Source: Aeoliella mucimassa (GTDB lineage: Bacteria; Planctomycetota; Planctomycetia; Pirellulales; Lacipirellulaceae). Taken from it: DNA of 64,000 nt. Every line of letters starts with the position of its first letter. The stretch's first letter is position 1. This document shows positions 25,721-33,746 of this stretch, in pieces. The position numbers and the translations under genes were made by a program. Under the pieces are notes generated by a model that saw only the letters and a list, made by a program, of their open reading frames with translations, made no database searches and was not told the origin of the DNA. The stretch covers positions 868,001-932,000 of the forward strand of contig NZ_CP036278.1 in the NCBI RefSeq assembly GCF_007748035.1, given 5' to 3'.

Positions 25721-26059
25721 TTATGCCGGCCGGTTAACTTTGATCAATTGTCCGGTTAGTGGACTAGAAGCTTCGATGGCCGAGTGAATCCTCTCTGCTT
25801 GGGCCACGAAATCAGGATCAAACGTACAGACAACGATTCCAAGATGCTCTGGAGTTGATGAATGAAGCTTCACAAAGTGTTTGCGATTTAGCGTGAGAAT
25901 CGCTCTAGAGTTAGCTATGGCAAAGGCTAGCACTTGATCGTCGGGAATCGCTTGTTCGCTCTGACCGGCATCGTCGGTGGTCATTACGTCGTGCCCTAAC
26001 TCGCGAAGCCTCGTAACGACCGGCAGAGGAAAGTTTTCGTTCGAATAAAGCCGAGCCAT
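25721..26059 (-). CDS. DUF5615 PIN-like toxin candidate
   Basis: 112 residues. It starts MARLYSNENFPLPVVTRLRELGHDVMTTDDAG, the usual DUF5615 opening with an early acidic residue; later come LAFAIANSRAILTLNRKHF and the end of a PIN-like fold. DUF5615 proteins are predicted metal-dependent RNases of toxin-antitoxin modules. The gene overlaps the upstream DUF433 gene by one base (25721-26059 and 26059-26394), typical of a TA operon. Toxicity has not been shown here. Confidence 0.85.
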   Translation of the reverse strand: MARLYSNENFPLPVVTRLRELGHDVMTTDDAGQSEQAIPDDQVLAFAIANSRAILTLNRKHFVKLHSSTPEHLGIVVCTFDPDFVAQAERIHSAIEASSPLTGQLIKVNRPA

Positions 26060-26394
26060 TATGCCGATTCATTTTCTTTGATTTGGGCCTCGATCTCCGC
26101 CTCGTGGCGGGCGGCGTAGGTCCAGGCGTTCGTCAGATCGTCTGGCCGTAGCGAGGGGTAGGCGGCCAGCAACTGGGTGTCTGTCTTGCCTAAATTACGG
26201 GCTTGTACAAGCAGCCAGACCGGAATGCGAGTGCGGATAATACGTGCTTCGCCGCCGCAAACTCCCGGTTGAATGTCGATGCCGGAGCCAGGGTGAGTGC
26301 CCATTTCCTCGTTGAGCTTCTGAATCAGCAGAATCCGCTCGCTGCTCGATAGTTGCGGCAGTATCGCTTCGACTTGAGAAAGTGCATCGCTCAT
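26059..26394 (-). CDS. DUF433 antitoxin candidate
   Basis: 111 residues. The DUF433 domain is GVCGGEARIIRTRIPVWLLVQARNLGKTDTQLLAAYPSLRPDDLTNAWTYA, a small winged or ribbon-type helix-turn-helix. The N-terminus (LSQVEAILPQLSSSERILLIQKLNEEM) is helical. It comes first in the pair, translation of the toxin is coupled by a one-base overlap, and DUF433 is the usual antitoxin partner of DUF5615. Confidence 0.85.
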   Translation of the reverse strand: MSDALSQVEAILPQLSSSERILLIQKLNEEMGTHPGSGIDIQPGVCGGEARIIRTRIPVWLLVQARNLGKTDTQLLAAYPSLRPDDLTNAWTYAARHEAEIEAQIKENESA

Positions 26395-26535
26395 AATGGG
26401 ATTGCTCCGGGGACCTGGTTTATTCTACCAGATTGGTAGAGGGGTGTCTCCAGAAGCCCGCCCCGCGTTGACCTGTTGCGGCGGGGACTCGATACTATAT
26501 TCCGTACTATTTTTGCCGAGATTTGAAAGACGCCG

Positions 26536-27495
26536 GTGCCGATTGTCCGCCATGTTCACGACTTGCCACCTATTGCCCGCGGAGGGGCGGTAACCATTGG
26601 CAATTTCGATGGGGTCCATCAGGGACACGCCCGCATCGTTTCGCGGTTGCAGGCGCAGGCCGAGCAGGTAGGCGGTCCGGCGGTGGTGTTCACGTTCGAC
26701 CCGCATCCCGCCCGGCTGTTGCGGCCCGAGGCTTGCCCGCCGCCGCTGACGTGGACCGAGCGCAAGGCCGATTTGCTGGCCGATCTAGGCATCGACTGGG
26801 TGCTGGCCTACCCGACCGACATGGGGCTGCTATCACTCTCGGCCCGCGAGTTTTTCGATCGCGTGATCCTCGAGTCGCTCGGTGCCAAGGCGGTGGTCGA
26901 AGGCCCGAACTTCTTCTTCGGCAAAAACCGCGGCGGCAACGTCGAGACCCTTAAGCAGTTTGCCGCCGAGGCCGACATCGCGGTCGAAGTCGTCGAACCG
27001 CTCGAGGTGGAAGGCTCCGTGGTGAGCAGCACCCGCGTCCGCGACCTCATCAGCCTGGGACGAGTGCACCAGGCCCACGAGTGGCTGACCGCGCCGTATC
27101 GCATCCGCGGACTGGTAACCCATGGCGCTGGCCGAGGCACCGATCTGGGGTTCCCCACGGCCAACCTCGAAGGCATCGACACGTTGCTTCCCGCCCACGG
27201 GGTCTACGCAGCCGTGGCCTGGGTGGCCGAGCGTGCCGCCGCTGCGGCGGTGAACTTGGGGCCGAATCCCACTTTTGGCGACATGGCCACCAAGGTGGAA
27301 GTGCACCTGATCGATTGCGACGCCGCGCTGTATGGCAACATACTCGAAGTCGACTTTCTCGACCGCCTGCGCGACACCCGCCCGTTTGCTTCGGTCGACG
27401 AGCTAAAACATCAAGTCACGGCCGACGTGGCCACGGCAAAACAAATGGCAAATGAATATCTGGCCCAACGAGGTCGACCTGCAAGGAGGATTTGA
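26536..27495 (+). CDS. ribF: Bifunctional riboflavin kinase / FAD synthetase RibF
   Basis: 319 residues from GTG 26536. The FAD-synthetase half has TIGNFDGVHQGHARI (the nucleotidyltransferase HxGH-like motif) and VEGPNFFFGKNRGGN. The kinase half has GLVTHGAGRGTDLGFPTANLEG and NLGPNPTFGD. It makes FMN and FAD from riboflavin. It ends in TGA within TTTGATG, so the next gene (nrnA) starts on its stop codon, indicating translational coupling. No FMN riboswitch is recognisable in the 140 bp upstream. Confidence 0.94.
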   Translation: MPIVRHVHDLPPIARGGAVTIGNFDGVHQGHARIVSRLQAQAEQVGGPAVVFTFDPHPARLLRPEACPPPLTWTERKADLLADLGIDWVLAYPTDMGLLSLSAREFFDRVILESLGAKAVVEGPNFFFGKNRGGNVETLKQFAAEADIAVEVVEPLEVEGSVVSSTRVRDLISLGRVHQAHEWLTAPYRIRGLVTHGAGRGTDLGFPTANLEGIDTLLPAHGVYAAVAWVAERAAAAAVNLGPNPTFGDMATKVEVHLIDCDAALYGNILEVDFLDRLRDTRPFASVDELKHQVTADVATAKQMANEYLAQRGRPARRI

Positions 27496-28487
27496 TGCCG
27501 ATCGTCTGGCGACCGTTCGTTGATTTGGTAAGCGAACACGAATCGTTTGTACTTACGTCGCACCAGCGGCCCGATTGCGATGCGCTCGGTAGCGAGATCG
27601 CCATGGCCGAGGCCCTGGAGTCGCTCGGCAAGAAGGTGCGCATCATCAATGCCGATCCGGTGCCCGAGAATATCTCGTTCATCGATCCCTCGAGTCGTAT
27701 CGAAGTGCTCGGCAAGGACGTGCTACCGAGTCAGGTGCTCGCGAGCGATGTCGATCTGATGATGGTGCTCGACACCAGCGCCTGGCAGCAACTCGGCCCG
27801 ATGGGCGACGTGCTTCGCGAGTCGAGTGCCAAGAAGGTGGTGATCGACCATCACGTAAGCGGCGACGACCTCGGAGCGGTCGTGTTCAAGAACGACTCGG
27901 CCGAGGCCAACGGTCGGTTGGTGCTCGACGCGATTGCCGCGCTCGGGGTGCCAGTGACCGAGACCATGGCCCGCGCGCTGTTTGCCGCGATAGCGACCGA
28001 CACTGGTTGGTTCCGCTTTCAATCGGTGGGACCCGCGACCTACTCGGCGGTGTCGAAGCTGGTTTCGGCCGGGGCGAATCCGGCCCACATCTTCAGTCAG
28101 TTGTACGAGCAAAACTCACTCGCGCGGGTCTATCTGCAGGGACAGATTCTACAAAAAATCGAAGTCTCCCCTGACGGGCGGTTCGCCCACTCGGGGGCAA
28201 CGCTCGACGATTTGTCGGAAACCGGCGCCGATCCCTCCGACTCCGAAGACGTCGTGAATCGGTTGTTAACCATTGCAGGCGTTGAAGTTGCAGCACTATT
28301 AGTACAACTGGAGCCAGAACTCACCAAAGTCAGCCTGCGGAGTCGTGGCGACTTCGACGTGCGGGCGGTTGCCGAAACCTTTGGCGGGGGTGGTCACCGG
28401 GCTGCGGCCGGGCTTAGAATTTCGGCTGGTTTTGAGGATGCCCGCAAAGCGGTCGTTGAGGCAATGTTGAGTAAGATGAATGACTGA
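27495..28487 (+). CDS. nrnA: DHH/DHHA1 phosphoesterase, NrnA-like oligoribonuclease/pAp phosphatase
   Basis: 330 residues from ATG 27495, overlapping the ribF stop by one base. The DHH domain has HQRPDCDALGSEIAMAE, VDLMMVLDTSAWQQLG and VVIDHHVSGDDLG, which carry the metal-binding Asp and His residues. The DHHA1 domain ends with GGGGHRAAAG. NrnA degrades nanoRNA and 3'-phosphoadenosine 5'-phosphate. AGGAGG lies just before the start. Coupling with ribF is reminiscent of rbfA-nrnA-truB-ribF clusters. Confidence 0.88.
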   Translation: MPIVWRPFVDLVSEHESFVLTSHQRPDCDALGSEIAMAEALESLGKKVRIINADPVPENISFIDPSSRIEVLGKDVLPSQVLASDVDLMMVLDTSAWQQLGPMGDVLRESSAKKVVIDHHVSGDDLGAVVFKNDSAEANGRLVLDAIAALGVPVTETMARALFAAIATDTGWFRFQSVGPATYSAVSKLVSAGANPAHIFSQLYEQNSLARVYLQGQILQKIEVSPDGRFAHSGATLDDLSETGADPSDSEDVVNRLLTIAGVEVAALLVQLEPELTKVSLRSRGDFDVRAVAETFGGGGHRAAAGLRISAGFEDARKAVVEAMLSKMND

Positions 28488-28586
28488 ACGGCGCGCGAAA
28501 AGTTGGTAGACTTCCTGCGATTGTCGTAACGAACGACGTTCGAAAGCAAAACCTAATCATACAGACTTTGCTGGAGTACCAAAGCG

Positions 28587-29156
28587 ATGGCGGATGAAAA
28601 CAACACCTCGGACGTGCCACGGCGTTCGTTCCTATCTAGCGTAATGGCGGCCCTATTGGGCTTGGCCGCGCTGGCGGCCCCAGTGGCTGCGAGCGTCAGC
28701 GTGCTGTTCGACCCGATCTTCAAAAAGAAGAAGCAGGGGGGCACCGACTCCGGCAACTGGATTCGCGTGACCTCGCTCAGTCAGATTCCTGCCGATGGCA
28801 AACCGCACCAGTTTGCGGTGATCGATCCCTCGCCGACCGATAAGTGGAATCGCTACGATCCCCAGCCCGAACGCCCGGTGTTGTTGATTCGTGAAAGCGA
28901 AGAGGCGACCCCCGTGGCCATCAGCAGCACGTGCCCCCACGTTGGCTGCATTGTTGGTTTCCGCCCCGACATCGACAAGATCGTGTGCCCTTGCCATAAC
29001 GCAGAGTTCAGCACCACTGGCAAGCAGGATGGTGGTTCGGGCGCAAGCCCTCGCGATCTCGATACGCTCGAAGTGCGTGTCGACCAGGCGACCGGCGACG
29101 TGCTGGTGAACTACCAGCGTTTCAAGGAAGGCATTGCCGAAAAGCAACAAGCCTAA
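28587..29156 (+). CDS. Rieske 2Fe-2S protein of a cytochrome bc complex
   Basis: 189 residues. The N-terminus has RRSFL, a twin-arginine-like motif, before a single hydrophobic segment (AALLGLAALAAPVAASVSVLF). The cluster ligands are CPHVGC (Cys near 117) and CPCHNAEF (Cys near 134), the two Cys-X-His pairs of a Rieske domain. The fold brings electrons from quinol to cytochrome c. The gene is directly followed by a cytochrome b gene at 29281, 124 bp downstream, so they form one operon. Confidence 0.92.
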   Translation: MADENNTSDVPRRSFLSSVMAALLGLAALAAPVAASVSVLFDPIFKKKKQGGTDSGNWIRVTSLSQIPADGKPHQFAVIDPSPTDKWNRYDPQPERPVLLIRESEEATPVAISSTCPHVGCIVGFRPDIDKIVCPCHNAEFSTTGKQDGGSGASPRDLDTLEVRVDQATGDVLVNYQRFKEGIAEKQQA

Positions 29157-29280
29157 CGATTCGCCCAGCCAGCCAAGTCGCTTGCTGGCACCCTGCCTAC
29201 CGACCTGCCTGAGAATCTTCTCCCTCTATCCTCCCCCCTCCGAACCTCTCTCCCTGGTTCCTCACCCCGCCCGCTCTGTC

Positions 29281-31266
29281 ATGAAATCTCTTATCGATTG
29301 GTTGGATAACCGCACTGGTATCAAGCAAGCCATCGCGTCGGTGTTTTATCAACGCATTCCAGGTGGTGCCCGCTGGCGTTACGTGTGGGGCACCACATTG
29401 CTGTTTGCCGTGGTGGTGCAGTTCATTACCGGCATTGTGTTATGGATGCACTACAGCCCGAGTACGCAAACCGCCTGGGAGAGCGTGTACTACATTCAGC
29501 ACGAGATGACCGGCGGCGCGCTGTTGCGGGGCATTCACCTTTACACCTCGTCGGCGGTCATGCTGCTGATGTCGCTGCACTTGTTGCAGGTAGTCGTGCA
29601 TGGGGCGTATCGCAGACCGCGGGAAGTGACTTACTGGCTCGGACTCGGCGCGATGGTCATGCTGCTGGGACTCGGGCAGACCGGTTACCTGTTGACCTGG
29701 GACCAGCGAGGCTTCGGGGCAGCCAAGGTGGCGACCAACATTGCCGGGGCTTCGCCGAGCATCGGCGACGACGTCAAAGCGATTGCCTTAGGGGGCGACG
29801 ACCTGGGGCATCACACCCTCACGCGATTCGCCGCGCTGCATATGGGCGTGCTGCCTGCTGGTTTGGTGTTCTTTCTGGTGCTGCACGCGGCCGTCGGCCG
29901 CCGGCAGGGACTCACCCCGCCGGAGAAAGAAACCGACAAGCCCGACGGAGTCTACTGGCCCGATCAGGCGCTGCGCGATGCGGTGGTGTCGCTGGCGGTG
30001 ATCGCCACGGTGGTGTGGATCGCGATGCGATTCCCCGCGGAACTTGGCCCGCCGAGCGATGGCTCGGTGGAGTTCAACACCGCCCGGCCCGAGTGGTACT
30101 TCCGCTTCTTGTTCCAGTTGCTCAAGTACTTCCCCGGCGCGTCCGGCATGTTTATCGCTTCGCAGCTGATTCCTGGTATCATCATGCTGGTGCTGCTATT
30201 GATGCCGTTTATCGGCAACTGGAAGCTGGGGCGGTGGTTCAACACGCTATTCGTGCTGTCGGTATTCGCGGGCATTGGAGTGCTGACCGCACTGTCGTTC
30301 AACGAAGACTACAACGGCAAAACCGAGAAGTCGAAGCACTACCTGGCCGACCTGCGTTTGGCCCACGCCGAAGCCGAACGCTCGATTGAGCTGGCCTCGA
30401 TGGGCATTCCGGTCGATGGGGCGCGGGGACAAACCCGCCGCGACCCGCTGATCGCTGGCCGGCGATTGTTCAAGGCTCATTGCGCGAGTTGCCATAGCCA
30501 TCACGATGTGAGCCTGGAGAATCCTCACGAAGAGGGCGATCCGCTGACCACCGTGGTTTGCGACGAGCCGACCGCAGCCAACTTGTACAAGTTCGGCAGT
30601 CGCGAGTGGATGGAAGGGATGCTCGATCACGAGAAGCTGGTTGGTCCCGAGTTCTTTGGTAACACGATTTTTGCCGAAGGCGACATGGTTTACTGGGTGC
30701 AGGGAACCATCACCGACGAGCTGGCCGATCTGCCGGACGACGAGAAGCAAGCGTTCAAAATGCAGGTGCGAGCCGCCGCTTGGGCGATTTCGGGCCTAGC
30801 GGAGCTGCCTTACCAGAAGGAAAAGGACGAAGAGCAGAGCGAGCAGCTGGAGCAGGGCATGGATATCGTGCTCAACGAGCTCTCGTGCATCGACTGCCAT
30901 ACGCTCGGCGACGAAGAAGCCGGCGCTGGCCCCGATCTCACCGACTACGCTTCGGAAGAATGGTTGACCGAATTCATTCGCAATCCGCGGACCGAGCGGT
31001 TCTACTATTCCGAAGACAATTACGACGAGGCCGACCGTCTGATGCCGGGCTACGCGACGCATGCCGACGACCCGGATCTGAATACGCTATCGGACGAGGA
31101 GATCTCGTTGATTGTCCGCTGGATTCGCCGCGACTGGCCGGTAGCCGAGAATGAAGCCGCCGAAGAGTCCGCGGAAGCTGACGAGCCCGCTGCCGAACCT
31201 GCGCCCGATGTTCCCGCTGAGGAGGAGTCTGAAGATACTGCCGAAACTTCCAACGAGGAATCTTGA
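29281..31266 (+). CDS. Cytochrome b fused to two c-type heme domains (bc complex subunit)
   Basis: 661 residues from ATG 29281 (MKSLIDWLDNRTGIKQ). The N-terminal two-thirds is cytochrome b: heme histidines in GIHLYTSSAVM and LHLLQVVVHG, then in FAALHMGV and VLHAAVG. The Qo-site PEWY is in ARPEWYFRFLFQLLKYFPG. Residue ~401 CASCH and residue ~536 CIDCH are two c-type heme motifs, fused to the membrane part. The last 45 residues are almost entirely Glu, Ala and Pro. The order qcrA then qcrB/C fusion is known in some planctomycetes and other bacteria. Earlier in-frame starts (to 29134) overlap the Rieske gene and are rejected. Confidence 0.9.
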   Translation: MKSLIDWLDNRTGIKQAIASVFYQRIPGGARWRYVWGTTLLFAVVVQFITGIVLWMHYSPSTQTAWESVYYIQHEMTGGALLRGIHLYTSSAVMLLMSLHLLQVVVHGAYRRPREVTYWLGLGAMVMLLGLGQTGYLLTWDQRGFGAAKVATNIAGASPSIGDDVKAIALGGDDLGHHTLTRFAALHMGVLPAGLVFFLVLHAAVGRRQGLTPPEKETDKPDGVYWPDQALRDAVVSLAVIATVVWIAMRFPAELGPPSDGSVEFNTARPEWYFRFLFQLLKYFPGASGMFIASQLIPGIIMLVLLLMPFIGNWKLGRWFNTLFVLSVFAGIGVLTALSFNEDYNGKTEKSKHYLADLRLAHAEAERSIELASMGIPVDGARGQTRRDPLIAGRRLFKAHCASCHSHHDVSLENPHEEGDPLTTVVCDEPTAANLYKFGSREWMEGMLDHEKLVGPEFFGNTIFAEGDMVYWVQGTITDELADLPDDEKQAFKMQVRAAAWAISGLAELPYQKEKDEEQSEQLEQGMDIVLNELSCIDCHTLGDEEAGAGPDLTDYASEEWLTEFIRNPRTERFYYSEDNYDEADRLMPGYATHADDPDLNTLSDEEISLIVRWIRRDWPVAENEAAEESAEADEPAAEPAPDVPAEEESEDTAETSNEES

Positions 31267-31288
31267 GCAAGCTTCGTCTCTAGTCACG

Positions 31289-31453
31289 ATGGGCGACGCG
31301 TTGATCGCGCTGCCTGGTACCTTCTTGGGCACCGGGTACGTGATCGTCGGAGTGCTGTTGCTGGTGACGGGTATCATCGAATTCTCGCCGATCAGCCCTC
31401 TGGTGATCATGGGGGGACTTTCGTATTCATCCTCTCCGGCTGGCAAGTCGTGA
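31289..31453 (+). CDS. Short membrane protein, possibly the first half of a split gene
   Basis: 54 residues from ATG 31289, 22 bp after the cytochrome b/c stop. One hydrophobic segment (YVIVGVLLLVTGIIEFSPISPLVIMGG), then an uncharacteristic tail SYSSSPAGKS. In the frame one base back, the same DNA continues hydrophobically (TFVFILSGWQVVTTVAGIV) into the next reading frame. The change point falls at a G6A run (31411-31417). The simple view is one gene of about 184 residues with a frameshift at this run. Confidence 0.5.
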   Translation: MGDALIALPGTFLGTGYVIVGVLLLVTGIIEFSPISPLVIMGGLSYSSSPAGKS

Positions 31454-31842
31454 CTACCGTGGCGGGAATCGTTCGGCCAACCCTGCCAGTCGCCCTGGCG
31501 ACTGCGCTGCGACAACCCGACTGGCCGCGGCTGCTGCGGCCGCTGATTGCACTCTGGTGGATTCAGCAATTCATCCTGGGAACCGTGTTCTCGATCGCGT
31601 TGATCGAAGGCAATCCTCAAGCGTCGCTTGGGGAGCTAGTGATCTTAATGGTGCTCTCGGGAGCGTTCACCTACGCTGCTTACGGGTTTCTGCTGCTCAC
31701 GGTCACTTGCTATACGAAGACCCCCGAGCTCATCGCCAAGCTCTGGCACTGGCGAACACGCTGGGCGTTTGGGCATGCGGTGCTAGTGGTTGTCGTACAC
31801 CTGGCGATTCAGTTCTTCGATTGGCTCGACAAACAGGTTTAA
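31450..31842 (+). CDS. Multi-pass membrane protein, possibly second half of a split gene
   Basis: 130 residues from GTG 31450, overlapping the previous frame by four bases (GTGA). Hydrophobic stretches include FILGTVFSIALI, LVILMVLSGAFTYAAYGFLLLTV and GHAVLVVVVHLAIQFF, so about three membrane helices. No family recognised. The sequence of this frame upstream of the GTG is open back to the cytochrome b/c stop, and reads as membrane helix from about 31417. Located in the bc-complex operon. Confidence 0.65.
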   Translation: MTTVAGIVRPTLPVALATALRQPDWPRLLRPLIALWWIQQFILGTVFSIALIEGNPQASLGELVILMVLSGAFTYAAYGFLLLTVTCYTKTPELIAKLWHWRTRWAFGHAVLVVVVHLAIQFFDWLDKQV

Positions 31843-31862
31843 GGCAACCTTGCAGAGGAATC

Positions 31863-33521
31863 TCAACCGAGCTGCGCGAACTCCTGGTCGGAGATCGAGA
31901 AGTTTTCCAGCTCGAACGAATAATGGGCCCGCCACCAGTCAGCGAGCGCCTTCAGGCGGTCTTGATCGTAGTCGAGCGTAAGGTGCAGCGTTTGTCCGAC
32001 GTTGGCCGTGCGGATTTCGCCTTGCTCGACGAGCACCTCGCCTCGTTTGAATACCAGCCTTGGCAGCTGGAACATCTCGGCCCAGTTGTCGTGTGGCGTG
32101 TACAGCGTGATGTCGGCATCGGCTCCGACGCCGAGATGCCCCTTCTGCGTGAGCCCCAGCAGGCGGGCGGGGCCGGCGCGGGTGATGATGGCAATCTCGC
32201 CTAGCGTGTACTCACGGTCGAGATCTCCCAGGCTGGTCCGCTCGCGAACCTCGGCAGGGCAGGTAGCCAGCACGTCGTTGCGATAGGTGCGATCCATCAG
32301 CAGGCGGATGATCTCGGGGTAGGCCAGGAACGAGCCGCCGTTCGGGTGGTCGGTGCTCATGACCACTCGCCAGGGATCTTCGACCAGCAGATACCACTCG
32401 AGGCCGATCGCCCACTGCAGGGCGTGCACCAAGTTCTTGTTCTTGTACTCGATCGGCATCACCCCGCAGCCAGCTTCCACTTCGGTGTCGGCCGAGTACC
32501 AGCGATCGCCATAGATGTTTCGCAAGTAGTAGCCGAGCGGTCCGTCGCCAGTCATGCTGGTGGTGTTACCGAACAGCACCTGACCGACATCGACCGACAG
32601 GTTATCGTGCGAGTTGATGTACTCGGCCAGCAGTGGCACTTCGCTCTTGAGCGATTGCTCTTCGCCTTGGCCGCCGCCGTAGCTGTGGAACTGAATGTGG
32701 GTGAGGTGCCCCTGCAGGTTGCCGAGCGATTGCATAGTAGCCAGCGTGGTTTGCCAGTTGCCAGGCATGCCGAGCTGATTGCAATGCACGTGCAGCGGGT
32801 GGGGCAGGGCGAGGTCGTTGGCCGCCTGGGCGATGCCTTGAATGATCGCCCGCGGGGTCACGTTGAACGTCGGCACCAGGTCGTCGAGCCCGGTCGAGTG
32901 GCCAGCTCCCTGTTGTTTCCATGTTTCGACTCCACCAGGATTCACGAGCTTCGGCGCGTAGCTTCGCGTGGCGGTCAGCAGCCAGGCGAGGAACGCTTGG
33001 GTGCCAGCCTGGTCCCCCGCAGCGATGCGTTCCATTAGGTAATGGTTATTGCCGACCAGTGTGTAAAACCCGCGATCGATCGAGGGAGTATCGGCCAGTT
33101 CGGCGTGGGCTTGGCGGGCTCCCGACGGTGGAACTGCTGCGTCGAACGCGGTGGTGTAGCCAAGCCCGGCGTACTTGTAAGCAGTGGCAAACGTCGAAGG
33201 CACACTACCGAGCGAGCCGCTGCGAGTGCTGCCACCGGCGGCCAGGCGGGTTCGCTCCAGCAATTGGTCGGGATGGCTGCGATCGTCGGCGCGGAGCTTG
33301 CGGGCGACGTTTACTTTCGGCCCAGCGATGTGGCAATGCATGTCGACCCCGGCCGGCATCACCACCAGACCCTCCGCGTCGATCGTGCGGGTGGGCTTCG
33401 TGCCAGGCGTGGGAGGTGCTACGATCTTGCCGTCGGCAAACCAGAGATCGCGCACTTGGCCATCGATTCCGTTCGCGGGATCGTACAACGTGCCGCCGGC
33501 GATTTTAGTGAGCGAGGCCAT
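31863..33521 (-). CDS. fhcA: Formylmethanofuran dehydrogenase subunit A / FhcA
   Basis: 552 residues from ATG 33521 (MASLTKIAGGTLYDPANGIDG). An amidohydrolase-type protein; the metal-binding pair is H62-C-H64 in GVDMHCHIAGPKVNVARK. In the tetrahydromethanopterin C1 pathway of bacteria the Fhc complex (FhcA-D) moves formyl groups and releases formate; FhcA is the hydrolase subunit. The segment TSMTGDGPLGYYLRNIYGDRWYS is typical of the family. Start MLRCAG 14 codons earlier is rejected. FhcB is encoded at 36804-38075 on the same strand, with two other genes between. FhcC and FhcD are not in the window. Confidence 0.9.
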   Translation of the reverse strand: MASLTKIAGGTLYDPANGIDGQVRDLWFADGKIVAPPTPGTKPTRTIDAEGLVVMPAGVDMHCHIAGPKVNVARKLRADDRSHPDQLLERTRLAAGGSTRSGSLGSVPSTFATAYKYAGLGYTTAFDAAVPPSGARQAHAELADTPSIDRGFYTLVGNNHYLMERIAAGDQAGTQAFLAWLLTATRSYAPKLVNPGGVETWKQQGAGHSTGLDDLVPTFNVTPRAIIQGIAQAANDLALPHPLHVHCNQLGMPGNWQTTLATMQSLGNLQGHLTHIQFHSYGGGQGEEQSLKSEVPLLAEYINSHDNLSVDVGQVLFGNTTSMTGDGPLGYYLRNIYGDRWYSADTEVEAGCGVMPIEYKNKNLVHALQWAIGLEWYLLVEDPWRVVMSTDHPNGGSFLAYPEIIRLLMDRTYRNDVLATCPAEVRERTSLGDLDREYTLGEIAIITRAGPARLLGLTQKGHLGVGADADITLYTPHDNWAEMFQLPRLVFKRGEVLVEQGEIRTANVGQTLHLTLDYDQDRLKALADWWRAHYSFELENFSISDQEFAQLG

Positions 33522-33674
33522 GGATGCTGAGGGTCGGGAAGGCGATCCGGCGCAGCGTAGCAAACTCCCGAAGCTACGCCCACCGCAGTGAGGTACCGCT
33601 CCCTAGTGTGACGCACAACTCGGCGCTCGCCAAGTCGTCGACGGATGCAGTTGGGCGCTCTCGGTGCAAGCACG

Positions 33675-33709
33675 AAAAAAGCCTCCTGCCGCATACCACG
33701 GCAGGAGGC
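33675..33709 (-). terminator. Intrinsic terminator after the 737-residue secreted protein gene
   Basis: An 11-bp perfect stem (GCCTCCTGCCG at 33681-33691, CGGCAGGAGGC at 33699-33709) with a 7-base loop. Read on the minus strand it is followed by six T (AAAAAA at 33675-33680 on the plus strand). Confidence 0.85.
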
Positions 33710-33746
33710 TTGTAAGTTTCACTGCATGTAGGAGCAAGCAGGGTGC

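Noticed and set aside
26395-26535. Possible FMN riboswitch before ribF
   Set aside because: No RFN-element core sequence (such as AGGGTGAAATTCCC) can be seen; the gap is only 141 bp.
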